In this document: one piece after another, positions 1-12,704 of the stretch
How positions within the stretch are numbered: position 1 is the stretch's first letter
Layout: each line of letters begins with the position of its first letter
Assembly (NCBI GenBank): GCA_028709605.1
Contig: JAQVWR010000001.1
Location: 66,662-100,207, forward strand
Reading direction: 5' to 3'
Length of the DNA stretch: 33,546 bases
Source of the DNA: Proteiniphilum sp.
GTDB lineage: Bacteria; Bacteroidota; Bacteroidia; Bacteroidales; Dysgonomonadaceae
Program-made: the position numbers and the translations under genes
Notes under the pieces: generated by a model
The model's database searches: none
Told to the model about the DNA's origin: nothing
Seen by the model: only the letters and a program-made list of their open reading frames with translations

Positions 1-2
1 TG

Positions 3-116
3 TTGTCGGGGGAGGATGTGGTATGGATTGTGGGGGAACGGATGGATAATCGGTTTCGGGTCACCGACCGGACAAAGAGGGTGTTTGTCATCCGCCTGGA
101 AAAGGAAATAGAATGA
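3..116 (+). CDS. tilS: C-terminal fragment, probable tRNA(Ile)-lysidine synthase TilS
   Basis: An open frame enters from the left edge and ends at TGA 114-116, giving the last 37 residues of a protein. The tail contains VVWIVGERMDNRF followed by VTDRT and a short basic/hydrophobic strand. This resembles the end of the TilS C-terminal domain, where a VW-hydrophobic-G-R-D-R pattern is followed by a V-T stretch. TilS modifies the wobble C of the minor tRNA-Ile anticodon to lysidine. Only the tail is present, with no catalytic motif in view, so the name is a recognition-level guess; the coding call itself is firmer. Confidence 0.45.
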   Translation: MSGEDVVWIVGERMDNRFRVTDRTKRVFVIRLEKEIE

Positions 117-236
117 TTTTGCTCTTTTCATGAAAAGTTTTTCATTTCTCATGCAACGTTTTGGCGATTTTTCCATCTTATCAGTAGAACCGAAACCGTG
201 AACCGATTGTTATTGATGCACATTAAAAACAACCAT

Positions 237-374
237 ATGAAGAGTAATACGATCAAAGACATGATGATGCTGGGCGCTTTCGCAGGATTTGCCTATTATA
301 TCTCCCGATATTACCGGCAAAAGAAACAAAGAGAAAGAGAATTACGTGAAACACTGCACTTTCAACTGTTCTGA
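237..374 (+). CDS. small hypothetical protein, 45 aa
   Basis: ATG at 237 opens a 45-codon frame ending at TGA 372-374. The product starts with a short polar stretch, then a moderately hydrophobic segment (about residues 9-23, rich in M, A, G, F and Y), followed by a very basic and acidic tail (RYYRQKKQRERELRE). That layout would suit a small single-pass or peripheral membrane protein with a charged cytoplasmic tail. I recognise no family. It lies between the probable tilS end and the serS promoter, with no clear promoter or ribosome binding site of its own. It could be spurious. Confidence 0.35.
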   Translation: MKSNTIKDMMMLGAFAGFAYYISRYYRQKKQRERELRETLHFQLF

Positions 375-413
375 CCCGTCCGCCCTCTTCTGAAGATATT
401 TTATGATCAACTG

Positions 414-442
414 TTTTCGTGCCTCTATTTTTTATATCTTTG
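414..442 (+). promoter_or_regulatory. Bacteroidota-type promoter for serS
   Basis: TATCTTTG at 435-442 is an exact match to the Bacteroidota -7 consensus TAnnTTTG. A T-rich -33 region (TTTT at 414-417) lies 17 bases upstream. The serS start codon is 30 bases downstream of the box. Confidence 0.65.
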
Positions 443-471
443 CACGCTGAAAAACAGTTGAACGATTTGTT

Positions 472-1743
472 ATGCTTACACTCAAAGAAATCAGAGAAAA
501 CAGGGATGAGGTGGTGAAACGCCTCGCCTGTAAACATTTCGATGCAAAAGAGGTTATCAGCCGGATCATTTTGCAGGATGATCTGCGGCGCAGCACGCAG
601 ACCTCACTCGATACCCTCCTGAACGAAGTCAACACTCTCTCCCGGTCGATCGGCGCACTCATGAAGGAAGGAAAAAAGGAGTCAGCCACCGAAGCGCGCA
701 GGAAGGTGAGCCGACTGAAGGAGTCAGCCAAAGAGCTGGAGGAAACCCTGCATGATGCGGAAGAACAGATACAGAACCTGCTGGTCACCATCCCCAATCT
801 GCCCCATGCATCGGTCCCGGAAGGGAAGGGTGCTGAAGACAACCGCGTCGAACGGAGTGGGGGAGAATCCCCTCTATTGTCCAAAGATGCCCTGCCTCAC
901 TGGGAACTGGCAAAAAAATATGATCTCATCGACTTTGAGCTGGGAGTGAAGATCACGGGTGCCGGCTTCCCCGTATACAAAGGAAAGGGAGCCCGTCTGC
1001 AGCGTGCACTGATCAACTTCTTCCTCGACAGTGCCCGTGGTGCGGGATATCTGGAGGTACAGCCTCCCTATGTGGTAAACAGCGATTCCGGGTTCGGAAC
1101 GGGACAGCTGCCCGACAAAGAAGGGCAGATGTATCATGTGGGGCTGGACGACCTCTACCTGATCCCTACCGCCGAGGTGCCGGTGACCAACCTCTACCGT
1201 GATGTGATCCTCGACGAGAAAGACCTTCCGGTGAAAAATACAGCTTACTCCGCCTGTTTCCGCCGCGAAGCAGGTTCCTACGGCAAGGATGTGCGGGGAC
1301 TGAACCGCCTGCACCAATTCGACAAGGTGGAGATCGTCTGCATCGACAAGCCGGCGCGCTCCTATGCACGACTCGACGAGATGGTCTCCTATGTGCAGAC
1401 ACTGGTGGAGAGGCTGGAGTTACCCTGGCGTATTCTTCGTCTCTGCGGCGGCGACCTAAGCTTCACCTCGGCGCTCACCTTCGATTTTGAGGTCTATTCG
1501 GCGGCACAGCAACGGTGGCTGGAGGTGAGCTCGGTATCCAATTTCGAGAGTTATCAGGCCAATCGCCTGAAATGCCGCTACCGCGATGCCGACCGCAAGA
1601 CACAGCTCTGCCATACCCTCAACGGAAGTGCACTGGCGCTGCCGCGCATCATGGCTGCCCTGCTGGAGAACAACCAGACGGACGAAGGCATCCGCATCCC
1701 GGAGGTGCTGGTACCCTATTGCGGGTTCGACACGATCGGTTAG
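472..1743 (+). CDS. serS: seryl-tRNA synthetase
   Basis: SerRS charges tRNA-Ser, and tRNA-Sec where present, with serine in the cytoplasm. The 423-residue length is normal for the family. Residues 1 to about 105 form the long antiparallel coiled-coil tRNA-binding arm. The class II catalytic core follows, with the serine-pocket TAE at 233-235, motif 2 FRREAGS starting at 263 (R264, R265, E266) and motif 3 NGSALALPR at 384-392. The family more often has GLAVPR at motif 3, so ALALPR is a mild variant. The ATG at 472 sits just below a strong TATCTTTG promoter. The stop codon overlaps that of the convergent cinA gene. Confidence 0.97.
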   Translation: MLTLKEIRENRDEVVKRLACKHFDAKEVISRIILQDDLRRSTQTSLDTLLNEVNTLSRSIGALMKEGKKESATEARRKVSRLKESAKELEETLHDAEEQIQNLLVTIPNLPHASVPEGKGAEDNRVERSGGESPLLSKDALPHWELAKKYDLIDFELGVKITGAGFPVYKGKGARLQRALINFFLDSARGAGYLEVQPPYVVNSDSGFGTGQLPDKEGQMYHVGLDDLYLIPTAEVPVTNLYRDVILDEKDLPVKNTAYSACFRREAGSYGKDVRGLNRLHQFDKVEIVCIDKPARSYARLDEMVSYVQTLVERLELPWRILRLCGGDLSFTSALTFDFEVYSAAQQRWLEVSSVSNFESYQANRLKCRYRDADRKTQLCHTLNGSALALPRIMAALLENNQTDEGIRIPEVLVPYCGFDTIG

Positions 1744-2978
1744 ACAGGATCCCTCTGCATCATGTTGATCAGCTGAACGATAGCCAGATTGGCCGTACGC
1801 TCAATATTCTGTTCGCGCCCGCGGCCCACATGATACTCCTGCGACAGGAGCTCTCTGCCGCAGAGAGTGGCAATCCATACGGTGCCCACCGGCTTCTCCT
1901 CGCTGCCGCCGTCAGGGCCCATGATGCCGGAGACTGCCAAGGCACAAGTCGTATCCATCTCTTCCGCCACATGCAACGCCATCTGTTCCACCACTTCCCG
2001 GCTTACCGCACCCACCTGTTCGATGGTCTCCTTCTTCACCCGAAGCATCTTCTCTTTGATCTGATTGTCATAGGAGACCACACTGCCTTTGTAATAGGCT
2101 GATGCACCGGGGACGGTAGTGATCAGGTGCGCAATAAAACCGCCGGTACAACTCTCCGCAGTGGAGAGCATGAGCCCCTTCTCCCGAAGGATCTCTCCCA
2201 GCAGCTCCTCCGGCTTCTGATCACTTTCCGAGATACAGGAACTTGCCAGCAGCTGCTTCAGAACGGTTCCCTGTCGCGCCATCTCTGCTGCATGCTCCTC
2301 TCCCTTCGCAGACAACCGCAGTCGGATATACCCGCCGGAGGGAAGATAGGCCAGGGAAAAGCCTGCGGGCAGGTTGTCTTCAAAAAATGCCAGGTGACCC
2401 GCCAGCGCTGACTCGGTCATTCCCGTGACCAGGTACATCTGCCGCAAATAAGTTTTCACCCGAAACTGCTTTTCCAGTCGCGGGATGATCTCCTCCCGCA
2501 TGGCTGTCTTCATCTCTGTAGGCACCCCCGGCATCGATACCAGCACTTTGTCTCCTTTGCCAAACCAGAGGAAGGGGGCAGTACCCGTGCTATTCGGGAT
2601 CACCGTCGCTGCCTCCGGTACATACGCCTGGTTGCGCGTCAGCAGATTAAGGGGGATCTTTCTTCGCTGAAACAACGATTCGTTCTGCTTCAGCACCTCT
2701 TCGCTGAAGATGAGCGGGGTCCCAAAATAACGGCACAGGGTCTGTTTGGTCAGATCATCGTTGGTGGGGCCGACTCCTCCGGTGAGCAACAGGATATCGG
2801 CTCGGGAAAAGGCGATATCGAGTGCCCGGATGATATCGTCCGGACAGTCCCCGACCGAGGTAACCGCCCGGATATCAAAGCCCCGTTGTGTCAGCTCGCG
2901 TGCCATCCAGGCGGAATTGGTGTCCGTGATCTGGCCGATCAGGATCTCATCGCCGATGGTGATAATTTCAATTTTCAT
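1740..2978 (-). CDS. cinA: CinA family protein (nicotinamide-nucleotide amidase, two-domain)
   Basis: The 412-residue protein has the full two-domain CinA architecture. The N-terminal MoaB/MogA-like domain (COG1058) carries TGGVGPTNDD at residues 66-75. The C-terminal PncC domain carries AESCTGG at 274-280 (predicted catalytic Ser276) and a later GIMGPDGG stretch. In characterised CinA proteins the C-terminal domain hydrolyses NMN to NaMN in pyridine nucleotide salvage, and the N-terminal domain is linked to ADP-ribose hydrolysis. The ATG at 2978 begins with the expected MKIEIITIGDEIL strand. The gene is monocistronic and converges on serS with a 4-base overlap. The upstream 2979-3245 gap holds its promoter region, but I found no clean -7 box there. 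Confidence 0.93.
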   Translation of the reverse strand: MKIEIITIGDEILIGQITDTNSAWMARELTQRGFDIRAVTSVGDCPDDIIRALDIAFSRADILLLTGGVGPTNDDLTKQTLCRYFGTPLIFSEEVLKQNESLFQRRKIPLNLLTRNQAYVPEAATVIPNSTGTAPFLWFGKGDKVLVSMPGVPTEMKTAMREEIIPRLEKQFRVKTYLRQMYLVTGMTESALAGHLAFFEDNLPAGFSLAYLPSGGYIRLRLSAKGEEHAAEMARQGTVLKQLLASSCISESDQKPEELLGEILREKGLMLSTAESCTGGFIAHLITTVPGASAYYKGSVVSYDNQIKEKMLRVKKETIEQVGAVSREVVEQMALHVAEEMDTTCALAVSGIMGPDGGSEEKPVGTVWIATLCGRELLSQEYHVGRGREQNIERTANLAIVQLINMMQRDPV

Positions 2979-3198
2979 CTTTCTTCTAACTATCTATAGG
3001 AGCTGCAAAATAAGGGATATTCTTTCTAAAAACAACATTTTATTTCAGTAAATCCGGTTTATTCTCTCAAAAACATATCCCTGAGCCAGATATCAGCAGC
3101 CGTCCGTCGCCCCTCCGTCCACTCATATTCCCCATAGGGATGCTGACAATCAACAGAAAAAAGAGTCCCATTTATTTTTTTATTTTAAAGGATTGTAC

Positions 3199-3206
3199 TA
3201 CCTTTG
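3199..3206 (+). promoter_or_regulatory. Bacteroidota -7 box upstream of rpmE2
   Basis: TACCTTTG matches TAnnTTTG exactly and lies 39 bases before the rpmE2 ATG. A run of T at about 3171-3180 occupies the -33 position. The rest of the 2979-3245 intergenic gap shows no further convincing element. Confidence 0.6.
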
Positions 3207-3245
3207 CCCTCCGAAAACTTGAGAATCATATAAAAAAAGGATATA

Positions 3246-3503
3246 ATGAAAAAAGAAATTCACCCCAATAATTACCGTCCGGTAGTTTTCAAAGATATGT
3301 CGAACGAGGAGATCTTTATCTCCCGCTCCACCATCAACGCAAAGGAAACTATTGAGATAGATGGCGTTACCTATCCGCTGGTGAAGCTTGAAATCACCAG
3401 TGCATCCCATCCCTTCTACACCGGAAAACAAAAACTGGTGGATACGGCAGGACGTGTAGACAAGTTCATGAACCGTTACGGCAACCGGAATAAGAAGAAA
3501 TAA
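3246..3503 (+). CDS. rpmE2: 50S ribosomal protein L31 type B
   Basis: The 85-residue sequence begins [15 protein letters not shown] and contains [12 protein letters not shown], the conserved L31 signature, followed by GRVDKF and a basic tail. There are no cysteines, so this is the zinc-independent C-minus (type B) paralogue, not the zinc-binding form. L31 sits at the bridge between ribosomal subunits. The gene stands alone between its own TACCTTTG promoter and a strong hairpin terminator at 3527-3558. Whether the genome also carries a zinc-binding rpmE cannot be seen here. Confidence 0.97.
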   Translation: MKKEIHPNNYRPVVFKDMSNEEIFISRSTINAKETIEIDGVTYPLVKLEITSASHPFYTGKQKLVDTAGRVDKFMNRYGNRNKKK

Positions 3504-3526
3504 ATACAAAAGGAAATCGAATTTAC

Positions 3527-3558
3527 ACGGCGATCTGTTGAGACCGCCGTTTTTTTTG
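3527..3558 (+). terminator. intrinsic terminator after rpmE2
   Basis: The arms ACGGCG and CGCCGT pair, continue past one A-C mismatch into TCT/AGA, and close on a GTTG loop. A run of eight T (3550-3557) follows the right arm directly. It lies 24 bases after the rpmE2 stop and just before the next promoter. Confidence 0.85.
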
Positions 3559-3568
3559 TCTATTTTTG
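3538..3568 (+). promoter_or_regulatory. promoter for the DUF4105/phosphatase/secA run
   Basis: TATTTTTG at 3561-3568 matches TAnnTTTG, and a TTG at 3538-3540 sits 20 bases upstream as a -33 element. The promoter overlaps the upstream terminator hairpin. The next start codon, at 3591, is 23 bases from the box. Confidence 0.55.
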
Positions 3569-3590
3569 CAACTGTGATCGTTGAAAAAAA

Positions 3591-4880
3591 ATGAATCGTA
3601 TGAAACGAGCCGTGATATTTACCGGAAAACGAATGGCCTCTCTCTTCCTCTCTTTATTTCTGCTGTCTTTCTCCTTTCAGTTGACGGCTCAGGTGCAGCT
3701 GAGCGACAGTACAACGATCAGTCTGCTGACTGCTTCCCCATGGAACGGTGCGGTATACGCCCTTTTTGGCCATACGGCGATACGGGTGCAAGATGACTCG
3801 ACCGGCATCGATGCGGTATACAACTACGGTTTTTTCGACCCCTCGCAACCTCATTTCATCTATCATTTTGTGCGCGGCAGAACCGATTACATCCTCGGAG
3901 TCACCTCTTTCGGGGAGTTTCTCTATGAATACAGCGCCAAAGGACAGCAGGTAGTGCAACAGGAACTGAACCTCTCGACGGCTGAAAAACAACAATTGTA
4001 CCACGCCCTTTATCAGAATGCATTGCCTGAGAACAGAGAGTACCGATACAACTACTTTTATGACAATTGTGCCACCCGCCCGCGCGATATGGTGGAGAAA
4101 TACACCAACGGGGTGGTCCATTATCCGCCTGCCGTACGGGAGCAATCCTATCGCGACCTGCTGCATGAAACCCTGCTCAATTATCCCTGGTACAGCTTCG
4201 GAATTGATCTGTTGATCGGCTCGGAGGCCGACAGGACGATCGATGTGAGGCAAAAGATGTTTATGCCGGCCTATCTGATGGACTCCTTCGAAGGAGCACA
4301 GATCCGAAAAAACGACACGCTGAGTATTCCCCTGGTGAATCGCAGCGAGGTGCTGCTCACGCTGGACAATCACCGGAACGGTGTCCGCGAACAAGGTCCT
4401 CTCACACCCATCGTCGCAGCATTCGTACTCCTACTGATCTCACTGTTGGTTTCTCTGGTGCAGGGAATCAAACTGAACACCGTCCGCTTACCCCGTTTAT
4501 ACGATTCTTTTTTGTTCGGCATCGCAGGAGTAGGAGGGCTGATTCTTTTCTTTCTGATGTACTTTTCTTCCCATCCGGCAATCAATCCCAACTGGAATTT
4601 TGCCTGGTTGAACCTCTTTGCGCTGGTCGCCGTTCCGTTCTTTTGGGTGAAATCGGCACAGAGGGGTGTTTTTTACTATCATTTTATTAACTTTGCACTC
4701 TTAACGCTGTTCTTGCTTTTTTGGTGGTTGATACCCCAGCAATTGCCGGTAGCAACGATCCCGTTTTCAATGAGTTTGTGGCTGCGATCTGGAACGAACC
4801 TGTTGATGTTCGGTAAAAAGAGGATCAGAAACAGGCGGTTCACATCGAGCAGAGAAATGAAAGCGGGATGGGGACAATAA
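3591..4880 (+). CDS. DUF4105 / Lnb-like membrane protein (putative lipoprotein N-acyltransferase)
   Basis: The 429-residue protein has an N-terminal signal segment (hydrophobic about 16-33, ending LTAQ), a periplasmic domain and about five C-terminal transmembrane helices (roughly 272-291, 305-325, 337-353, 360-381 and 386-407). The periplasmic part carries LFGHTAIRV (His61) and FYDNCATRPRD (Cys160), the hallmark His and Cys of the DUF4105 family. Members of that family in Bacteroides have been described as Lnb, which N-acylates lipoproteins where Lnt is absent. Assigning Lnb activity here is inference from family features. The gene is first in a same-strand run with the phosphatase-like gene (25-base gap) and secA. 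Confidence 0.72.
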   Translation: MNRMKRAVIFTGKRMASLFLSLFLLSFSFQLTAQVQLSDSTTISLLTASPWNGAVYALFGHTAIRVQDDSTGIDAVYNYGFFDPSQPHFIYHFVRGRTDYILGVTSFGEFLYEYSAKGQQVVQQELNLSTAEKQQLYHALYQNALPENREYRYNYFYDNCATRPRDMVEKYTNGVVHYPPAVREQSYRDLLHETLLNYPWYSFGIDLLIGSEADRTIDVRQKMFMPAYLMDSFEGAQIRKNDTLSIPLVNRSEVLLTLDNHRNGVREQGPLTPIVAAFVLLLISLLVSLVQGIKLNTVRLPRLYDSFLFGIAGVGGLILFFLMYFSSHPAINPNWNFAWLNLFALVAVPFFWVKSAQRGVFYYHFINFALLTLFLLFWWLIPQQLPVATIPFSMSLWLRSGTNLLMFGKKRIRNRRFTSSREMKAGWGQ

Positions 4881-4905
4881 CGGACAAAACATTTTTCATA
4901 AAAAG

Positions 4906-6489
4906 ATGAGCAGGATACTCTCTTCATTGGTTGCGATCTTTTCAATTACAACCCTCTCAGCACAGACCCCAACGGTAGAGGTGCCTAAGCTGGTGGTCGC
5001 CATCACGGTCGACCAGCTGAGAGGGGATTATCTGGAGATGTTCAGGCATACCTTTGGAAACAAAGGCTTCAACAGATTGCTTAGCAATGGATTGGTTTAC
5101 AGTAATATCCGATACGATTATCCCCACCCGGACCGGGCTTCGGCGATCACCACCCTTTTCACCGGTGCCTATCCCTCCTACCACGGGATCACGGGAGAAA
5201 AACGATATCAAATTGAGTCGGACAGAGAGGTCTCATCCTTTGCCGATGACCGTTATCTGGGCAATTCCACCACCGAGAAACTGTCGCCGCGCCCCATCAG
5301 GGTATCCACCATCGCGGATGAGCTGAAAATTGCTTCCGGCGGCCAGTCGGATGTCTATGCATTTGCACCCTATGCTTCACAGGCGCTCGCCTCGGGAGGG
5401 CATGCTGCAAACGGATCCTACTGGATTGAAGATTATACAGGTAAGTGGGCTACCTCCACCTTCTACCGGAACAAGCAACCGGTGGTGGACCAGCAGAACC
5501 GCAGCGCCGAGTCGCTCACCCTCACCATCGGAAGCATCACCTGGCGTCCCGCGCGTGAGATCGAGAGTTACAATGCCTTTCCCTATACCAAGAACAGGTA
5601 CCGGTTTCAGCACTATTTTGGTGCCGGCAAGAATGAGAGCTTTCACCTCTTCAAGCAATCTCCCTACGTGAACAGTGAGGTGAACAACACAGCCATCAAG
5701 GTCATGGAAAACAGCCTGTTGGGAAAACGGATGAACCCCGATTTTCTCGCGGTCACCTTTTATGCAGGCAACTATGAGAAAGCTCTTGACAAGAACTACT
5801 CCGTAGAGATACAGGATACCTATTACCGTCTCGACCAGGAGATAGGGCGGTTGTTGGATGCCATTGATGCCGCGGTGGGTCTGAAGCATGCATTGGTCTA
5901 TGTCGCTTCCACCGGCTATTTCAATGAACAGGAGATCATCCCCGAAGGGATGGTGCCTGCCGGAGGCGATTTTTACCCCGACAGAAGCCAGGCACTGCTC
6001 AATATGTACCTGATGGCCCTTTACGGCAGGGAGCAATGGATCAAAAAATATTACGACCGCCAGATCTATTTTGACCGGAAGCTGGTGGAGGAGCGAAAGA
6101 TCGATTTTCCCGACTTTCAGGAGAAAGCGGCTGCCTTCCTGGTGCAGTCTGCCGGCATCCAGGATGTGGTCACCTCGCATCAGATGCTGCAGGCGACGCA
6201 CAACGAGCATATCAGCCACTTGCGGAACGGTTACTACCCGGGCATCTCGGGCGATCTGATGCTGGAGCTGCAACCCGGATGGAAGGTGGTGGAACCGCAA
6301 TCGGACTTGCAGGTGCGTGAGCGCAGCAATGCGGTGATCGCCCCGGTCATCTTTTTTGGCAGTGACATCAAACCACAGATAATCAACCGTACCATCGAAG
6401 CCACCGAGATCGCCCCGAGTGTCTCGTACCGTTTACGTATACGTGCTCCCAACGCTGCCAGGGGAGAGATACTGAAAGAACTCTATTGA
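4906..6489 (+). CDS. exported alkaline phosphatase superfamily protein, probably degenerate
   Basis: The 527-residue protein begins with a signal peptide ending LSAQ at residue 20. It then shows the fold opening of the type I phosphodiesterase/PafA-like superfamily: PKLVVAITVDQLRGDY (Asp36), then HPDRASAITTLFTGAYPSYHGI, with Ser79 near the nucleophile position. Later parts look unusual. Where active members carry an Asp-x-x-x-His metal motif this protein has FYAGNYEKA, and where they carry Ser-Asp-His-Gly it has ASTGYF (nt about 5909-5926). The metal site therefore looks incomplete. It may be a pseudoenzyme, or the family may use other residues. It is exported and lies upstream of secA. I give no gene symbol. 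Confidence 0.75.
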   Translation: MSRILSSLVAIFSITTLSAQTPTVEVPKLVVAITVDQLRGDYLEMFRHTFGNKGFNRLLSNGLVYSNIRYDYPHPDRASAITTLFTGAYPSYHGITGEKRYQIESDREVSSFADDRYLGNSTTEKLSPRPIRVSTIADELKIASGGQSDVYAFAPYASQALASGGHAANGSYWIEDYTGKWATSTFYRNKQPVVDQQNRSAESLTLTIGSITWRPAREIESYNAFPYTKNRYRFQHYFGAGKNESFHLFKQSPYVNSEVNNTAIKVMENSLLGKRMNPDFLAVTFYAGNYEKALDKNYSVEIQDTYYRLDQEIGRLLDAIDAAVGLKHALVYVASTGYFNEQEIIPEGMVPAGGDFYPDRSQALLNMYLMALYGREQWIKKYYDRQIYFDRKLVEERKIDFPDFQEKAAAFLVQSAGIQDVVTSHQMLQATHNEHISHLRNGYYPGISGDLMLELQPGWKVVEPQSDLQVRERSNAVIAPVIFFGSDIKPQIINRTIEATEIAPSVSYRLRIRAPNAARGEILKELY

Positions 6490-6583
6490 TAAAATTACAA
6501 ACAACTGAATATAACAGGGGTCCCCGTCGACCAGGACAGAAAGAACCCGGTGATGAGACAAACCTCACAACAACAATACAACT

Positions 6584-9880
<3,297 letters not shown>

Positions 9881-9904
9881 AAAAAACAGATCCATATTCG
9901 TGCT

Positions 9905-9934
9905 ACAGGGGGTAATAAACTCCCTGTTTTTTTT
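9905..9934 (+). terminator. intrinsic terminator after secA
   Basis: ACAGGG (9905-9910) pairs with CCCTGT (9922-9927) around an 11-base loop, followed by a T run to 9934. It begins 25 bases after the secA stop. Confidence 0.85.
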
Positions 9935-9963
9935 GTTAAATTCAAGGAAAAGCCGTATCTTGG
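9932..9963 (+). promoter_or_regulatory. probable gyrA promoter
   Basis: TTTG at 9932-9935 is 20 bases upstream of TATCTTGG at 9956-9963, a one-base departure from TAnnTTTG. The spacing is right for a Bacteroidota promoter. It would give a leader of about 90 bases before gyrA. Confidence 0.4.
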
Positions 9964-10057
9964 TCTACTGAAACGGTTCGGATTCGGCATCAAACGAACC
10001 GACTGATAATAAGCTACATACACTTTTTTAAAAGAAGAGAAAAATCACGTTATTCAT

Positions 10058-12616
10058 ATGATGGATAAGGAAGACAGAATCATCAAGATAAACATCGAAG
10101 ATGAAATGAAATCGTCATACATCGATTATTCGATGTCTGTGATCGTTTCCCGTGCGCTGCCCGATGTGCGCGACGGGTTCAAACCGGTACACCGCCGCAT
10201 CCTCTACGGGATGTCGGAGCTGGGCAACACCCCCGACAAACCTCATAAGAAGTCGGCCAGAATCGTGGGAGAGGTACTGGGTAAGTACCACCCCCACGGC
10301 GATTCGTCGGTTTACAACGCCATGGTGCGTCTGGCACAGGACTGGAGCATGCGCTACACGCTGGTGGACGGCCAGGGGAACATGGGAAGTGTCGATGGTG
10401 ACAGCCCCGCAGCCATGCGTTATACCGAAGCACGTCTGAACCGGCTGGCGGAAGAGATGCTCCGTGATATTGACAAGGAAACGGTTGACTTCCAGCTCAA
10501 CTTCGACGACACACTGCTGGAACCTACCGTGCTGCCCACCCGCATCCCGAACCTGCTGGTCAACGGCTCCTCGGGTATTGCCGTGGGGATGGCTACCAAC
10601 GTTGCACCGCATAACCTGACGGAGTGCATCAACGGCATCATCGCCTATATCGACAACCGGGAGATCGACACCAAAGGGCTGATGGAGTATATCAAGGCTC
10701 CCGACTTTCCCACCGGATCCTATATCTATGGTTACAAGGGAGTGGAAGAGGCGTTTGAGACCGGACGGGGACGTATCGTGATGCGTGGCAAGGCGGAGAT
10801 CGAATCGGGCAAGACACACGATAAGATCATCATCACCGAGATCCCTTACCTGGTCAACAAGGCCGACCTGATCCGCCATATCGCCGATCTGGTGTCGGAG
10901 AAGAAGATCGAGGGGATCTCCAATATCAACGATGAGACAGACCGCGACGGGATGCGTATCGTAGTCGACATCAAACGTGATGGCAATGCGAACGTCGTGC
11001 TCAACAAGCTCTACAAACTCTCCGCCCTGCAATCTTCGTTCAGTGTCAACAACATCGCATTGGTGAACGGGCGTCCCGAGCTGCTGAGTCTCAAGCGGAT
11101 GATCGAGCTCTTCGTGGATCACCGCATCGATGTGGTGATCCGCCGCACCCAATATGAATTGCGTAAAGCGGAAGAACGGGCACATATTCTGGAAGGGTTA
11201 ATCATTGCCTCTGACAATATCGACGAAGTGATTGCCATCATCCGCCGTTCATCCACCCCTCAGGAGGCGATCCAGCGGCTGATGGAACGCTTTGCGCTGA
11301 GCGAGATCCAGTCGCGCGCCATCGTGGAGATGCGCCTCAGGCAACTCACCGGCCTGGAGCAGGACAAACTGCATGCCGAGTTTGAGGAGATCCAAAAACT
11401 GATCGCCCACCTCAATGAGATCCTCAGCAATGAGAAGCTACGCATGCAGGTGATCAAGGATGAGCTGACCGAGATCCGCGACAAGTACGGAGATGCACGT
11501 CGTTCGGAGATCATCTATGCTTCGGAAGATATGAACCCGGAAGATTTCTATGCCAATGACGAGATGGTGATCACCATCTCCCACTTAGGATACATCAAAC
11601 GGACCCCGCTGGCCGACTTCCATACCCAGAACAGGGGAGGGGTAGGGGCCAGAGGATCAGATACCCGGGAGGAGGATTTTGTGGAATATATCTATCCCGC
11701 CACCACCCATAACTATATGCTTTTTTTCACGCAGAAGGGTAAATGCTACTGGCTGCGTGTGTTCGAGATCCCCGAAGGAACGAAGAACGCCAAGGGCAGG
11801 GCCATCCAAAACCTGCTGAATATTGATCCGGATGATGCGGTCACCGCCTTTGTAAGGGTAGAGACCCTCAGTGACCAGGAGTATATCGACTCCCACTATC
11901 TGCTCTTCTGTACCCGACAGGGAGTGATCAAGAAAACTTCACTGGAAGCCTACTCCCGCCCGCGACAAAACGGAGTGAACGCCATCACCATCCGCGAAGA
12001 TGATCAGGTAATCTCGGTGCGGCTCACGGACGGAACCAAGCATGTGATCCTGGCCAACAAGAACGGACGTGCCATCCGATTCAGTGAAGAGGCTGTGCGT
12101 CCCATGGGACGTATCGCCACCGGTGTAAGGGGAATGACCCTCGACGATGACGGAGAAGATGCGGTGATCGGCATGATCTGCATGAACCCACAGTCGGAGA
12201 ACACCATTCTGGTAGTATCAGAGCTAGGATATGGAAAAAGAACCTATCTGAATGACGAGGACGGTGAGCCGGTGTACCGCATCACCAACCGCGGCGGGAA
12301 AGGTGTTAAGACACTGAACATTACCGATAAAACCGGGAAACTGGTGGCGATCAAGAGTGTATCGGATGAGCACGATTTAATGATTATTAACAAGTCGGGC
12401 ATCACCATTCGTTTGAAAATTTCCGATATTCGCGCAATGGGACGTGCTACCCAGGGTGTACGTCTCATTAATCTGGAAAAGAGAAATGATCAGATTGCAT
12501 CCGTTTGCAAGGTAAACACGGAAGAGGATGAACCAGCCGACCAGGAATCGGCTGATAATGAGCTTGATTCGGAAGATCTCAACAATGAATCGATTGCATT
12601 GGACAGTGAAGAATAA
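10058..12616 (+). CDS. gyrA: DNA gyrase subunit A
   Basis: GyrA forms the breakage-reunion half of the A2B2 gyrase that introduces negative supercoils. The 852-residue protein has the winged-helix catalytic core with AMRYTEARL (catalytic Tyr122) and the quinolone-region sequence [10 protein letters not shown]. In that region Ser83 is kept and position 87 (E. coli numbering, which coincides here) is Asn instead of Asp. The C-terminal beta-pinwheel carries a variant GyrA box QNRGGVG at 524-530, supporting gyrase over topoisomerase IV ParC. The tail is acidic ([18 protein letters not shown]). The ATG at 10058 is followed directly by a second ATG at 10061; either may be used. gyrB is not in the window. 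Confidence 0.97.
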   Translation: MMDKEDRIIKINIEDEMKSSYIDYSMSVIVSRALPDVRDGFKPVHRRILYGMSELGNTPDKPHKKSARIVGEVLGKYHPHGDSSVYNAMVRLAQDWSMRYTLVDGQGNMGSVDGDSPAAMRYTEARLNRLAEEMLRDIDKETVDFQLNFDDTLLEPTVLPTRIPNLLVNGSSGIAVGMATNVAPHNLTECINGIIAYIDNREIDTKGLMEYIKAPDFPTGSYIYGYKGVEEAFETGRGRIVMRGKAEIESGKTHDKIIITEIPYLVNKADLIRHIADLVSEKKIEGISNINDETDRDGMRIVVDIKRDGNANVVLNKLYKLSALQSSFSVNNIALVNGRPELLSLKRMIELFVDHRIDVVIRRTQYELRKAEERAHILEGLIIASDNIDEVIAIIRRSSTPQEAIQRLMERFALSEIQSRAIVEMRLRQLTGLEQDKLHAEFEEIQKLIAHLNEILSNEKLRMQVIKDELTEIRDKYGDARRSEIIYASEDMNPEDFYANDEMVITISHLGYIKRTPLADFHTQNRGGVGARGSDTREEDFVEYIYPATTHNYMLFFTQKGKCYWLRVFEIPEGTKNAKGRAIQNLLNIDPDDAVTAFVRVETLSDQEYIDSHYLLFCTRQGVIKKTSLEAYSRPRQNGVNAITIREDDQVISVRLTDGTKHVILANKNGRAIRFSEEAVRPMGRIATGVRGMTLDDDGEDAVIGMICMNPQSENTILVVSELGYGKRTYLNDEDGEPVYRITNRGGKGVKTLNITDKTGKLVAIKSVSDEHDLMIINKSGITIRLKISDIRAMGRATQGVRLINLEKRNDQIASVCKVNTEEDEPADQESADNELDSEDLNNESIALDSEE

Positions 12617-12704
12617 CATTACTCATTAAACTTTTTGCATTTTTTCAGTCCAAAATCTGAAGCAACATCACGAAAGAAAGCAATATTTACATCACACATA
12701 AAAC

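Noticed and set aside
3060-3180. Possible riboswitch or small RNA in the cinA-rpmE2 gap
   Set aside because: Only short, weak pairings were visible and no known motif was recognised.
5377-6300. 307-codon minus-strand frame opposite the phosphatase-like gene
   Set aside because: Antisense shadow of a gene with a signal peptide and family motifs.
10115-11185. 356-codon minus-strand frame opposite gyrA
   Set aside because: Shadow of gyrA; no recognisable domain and no start signals.
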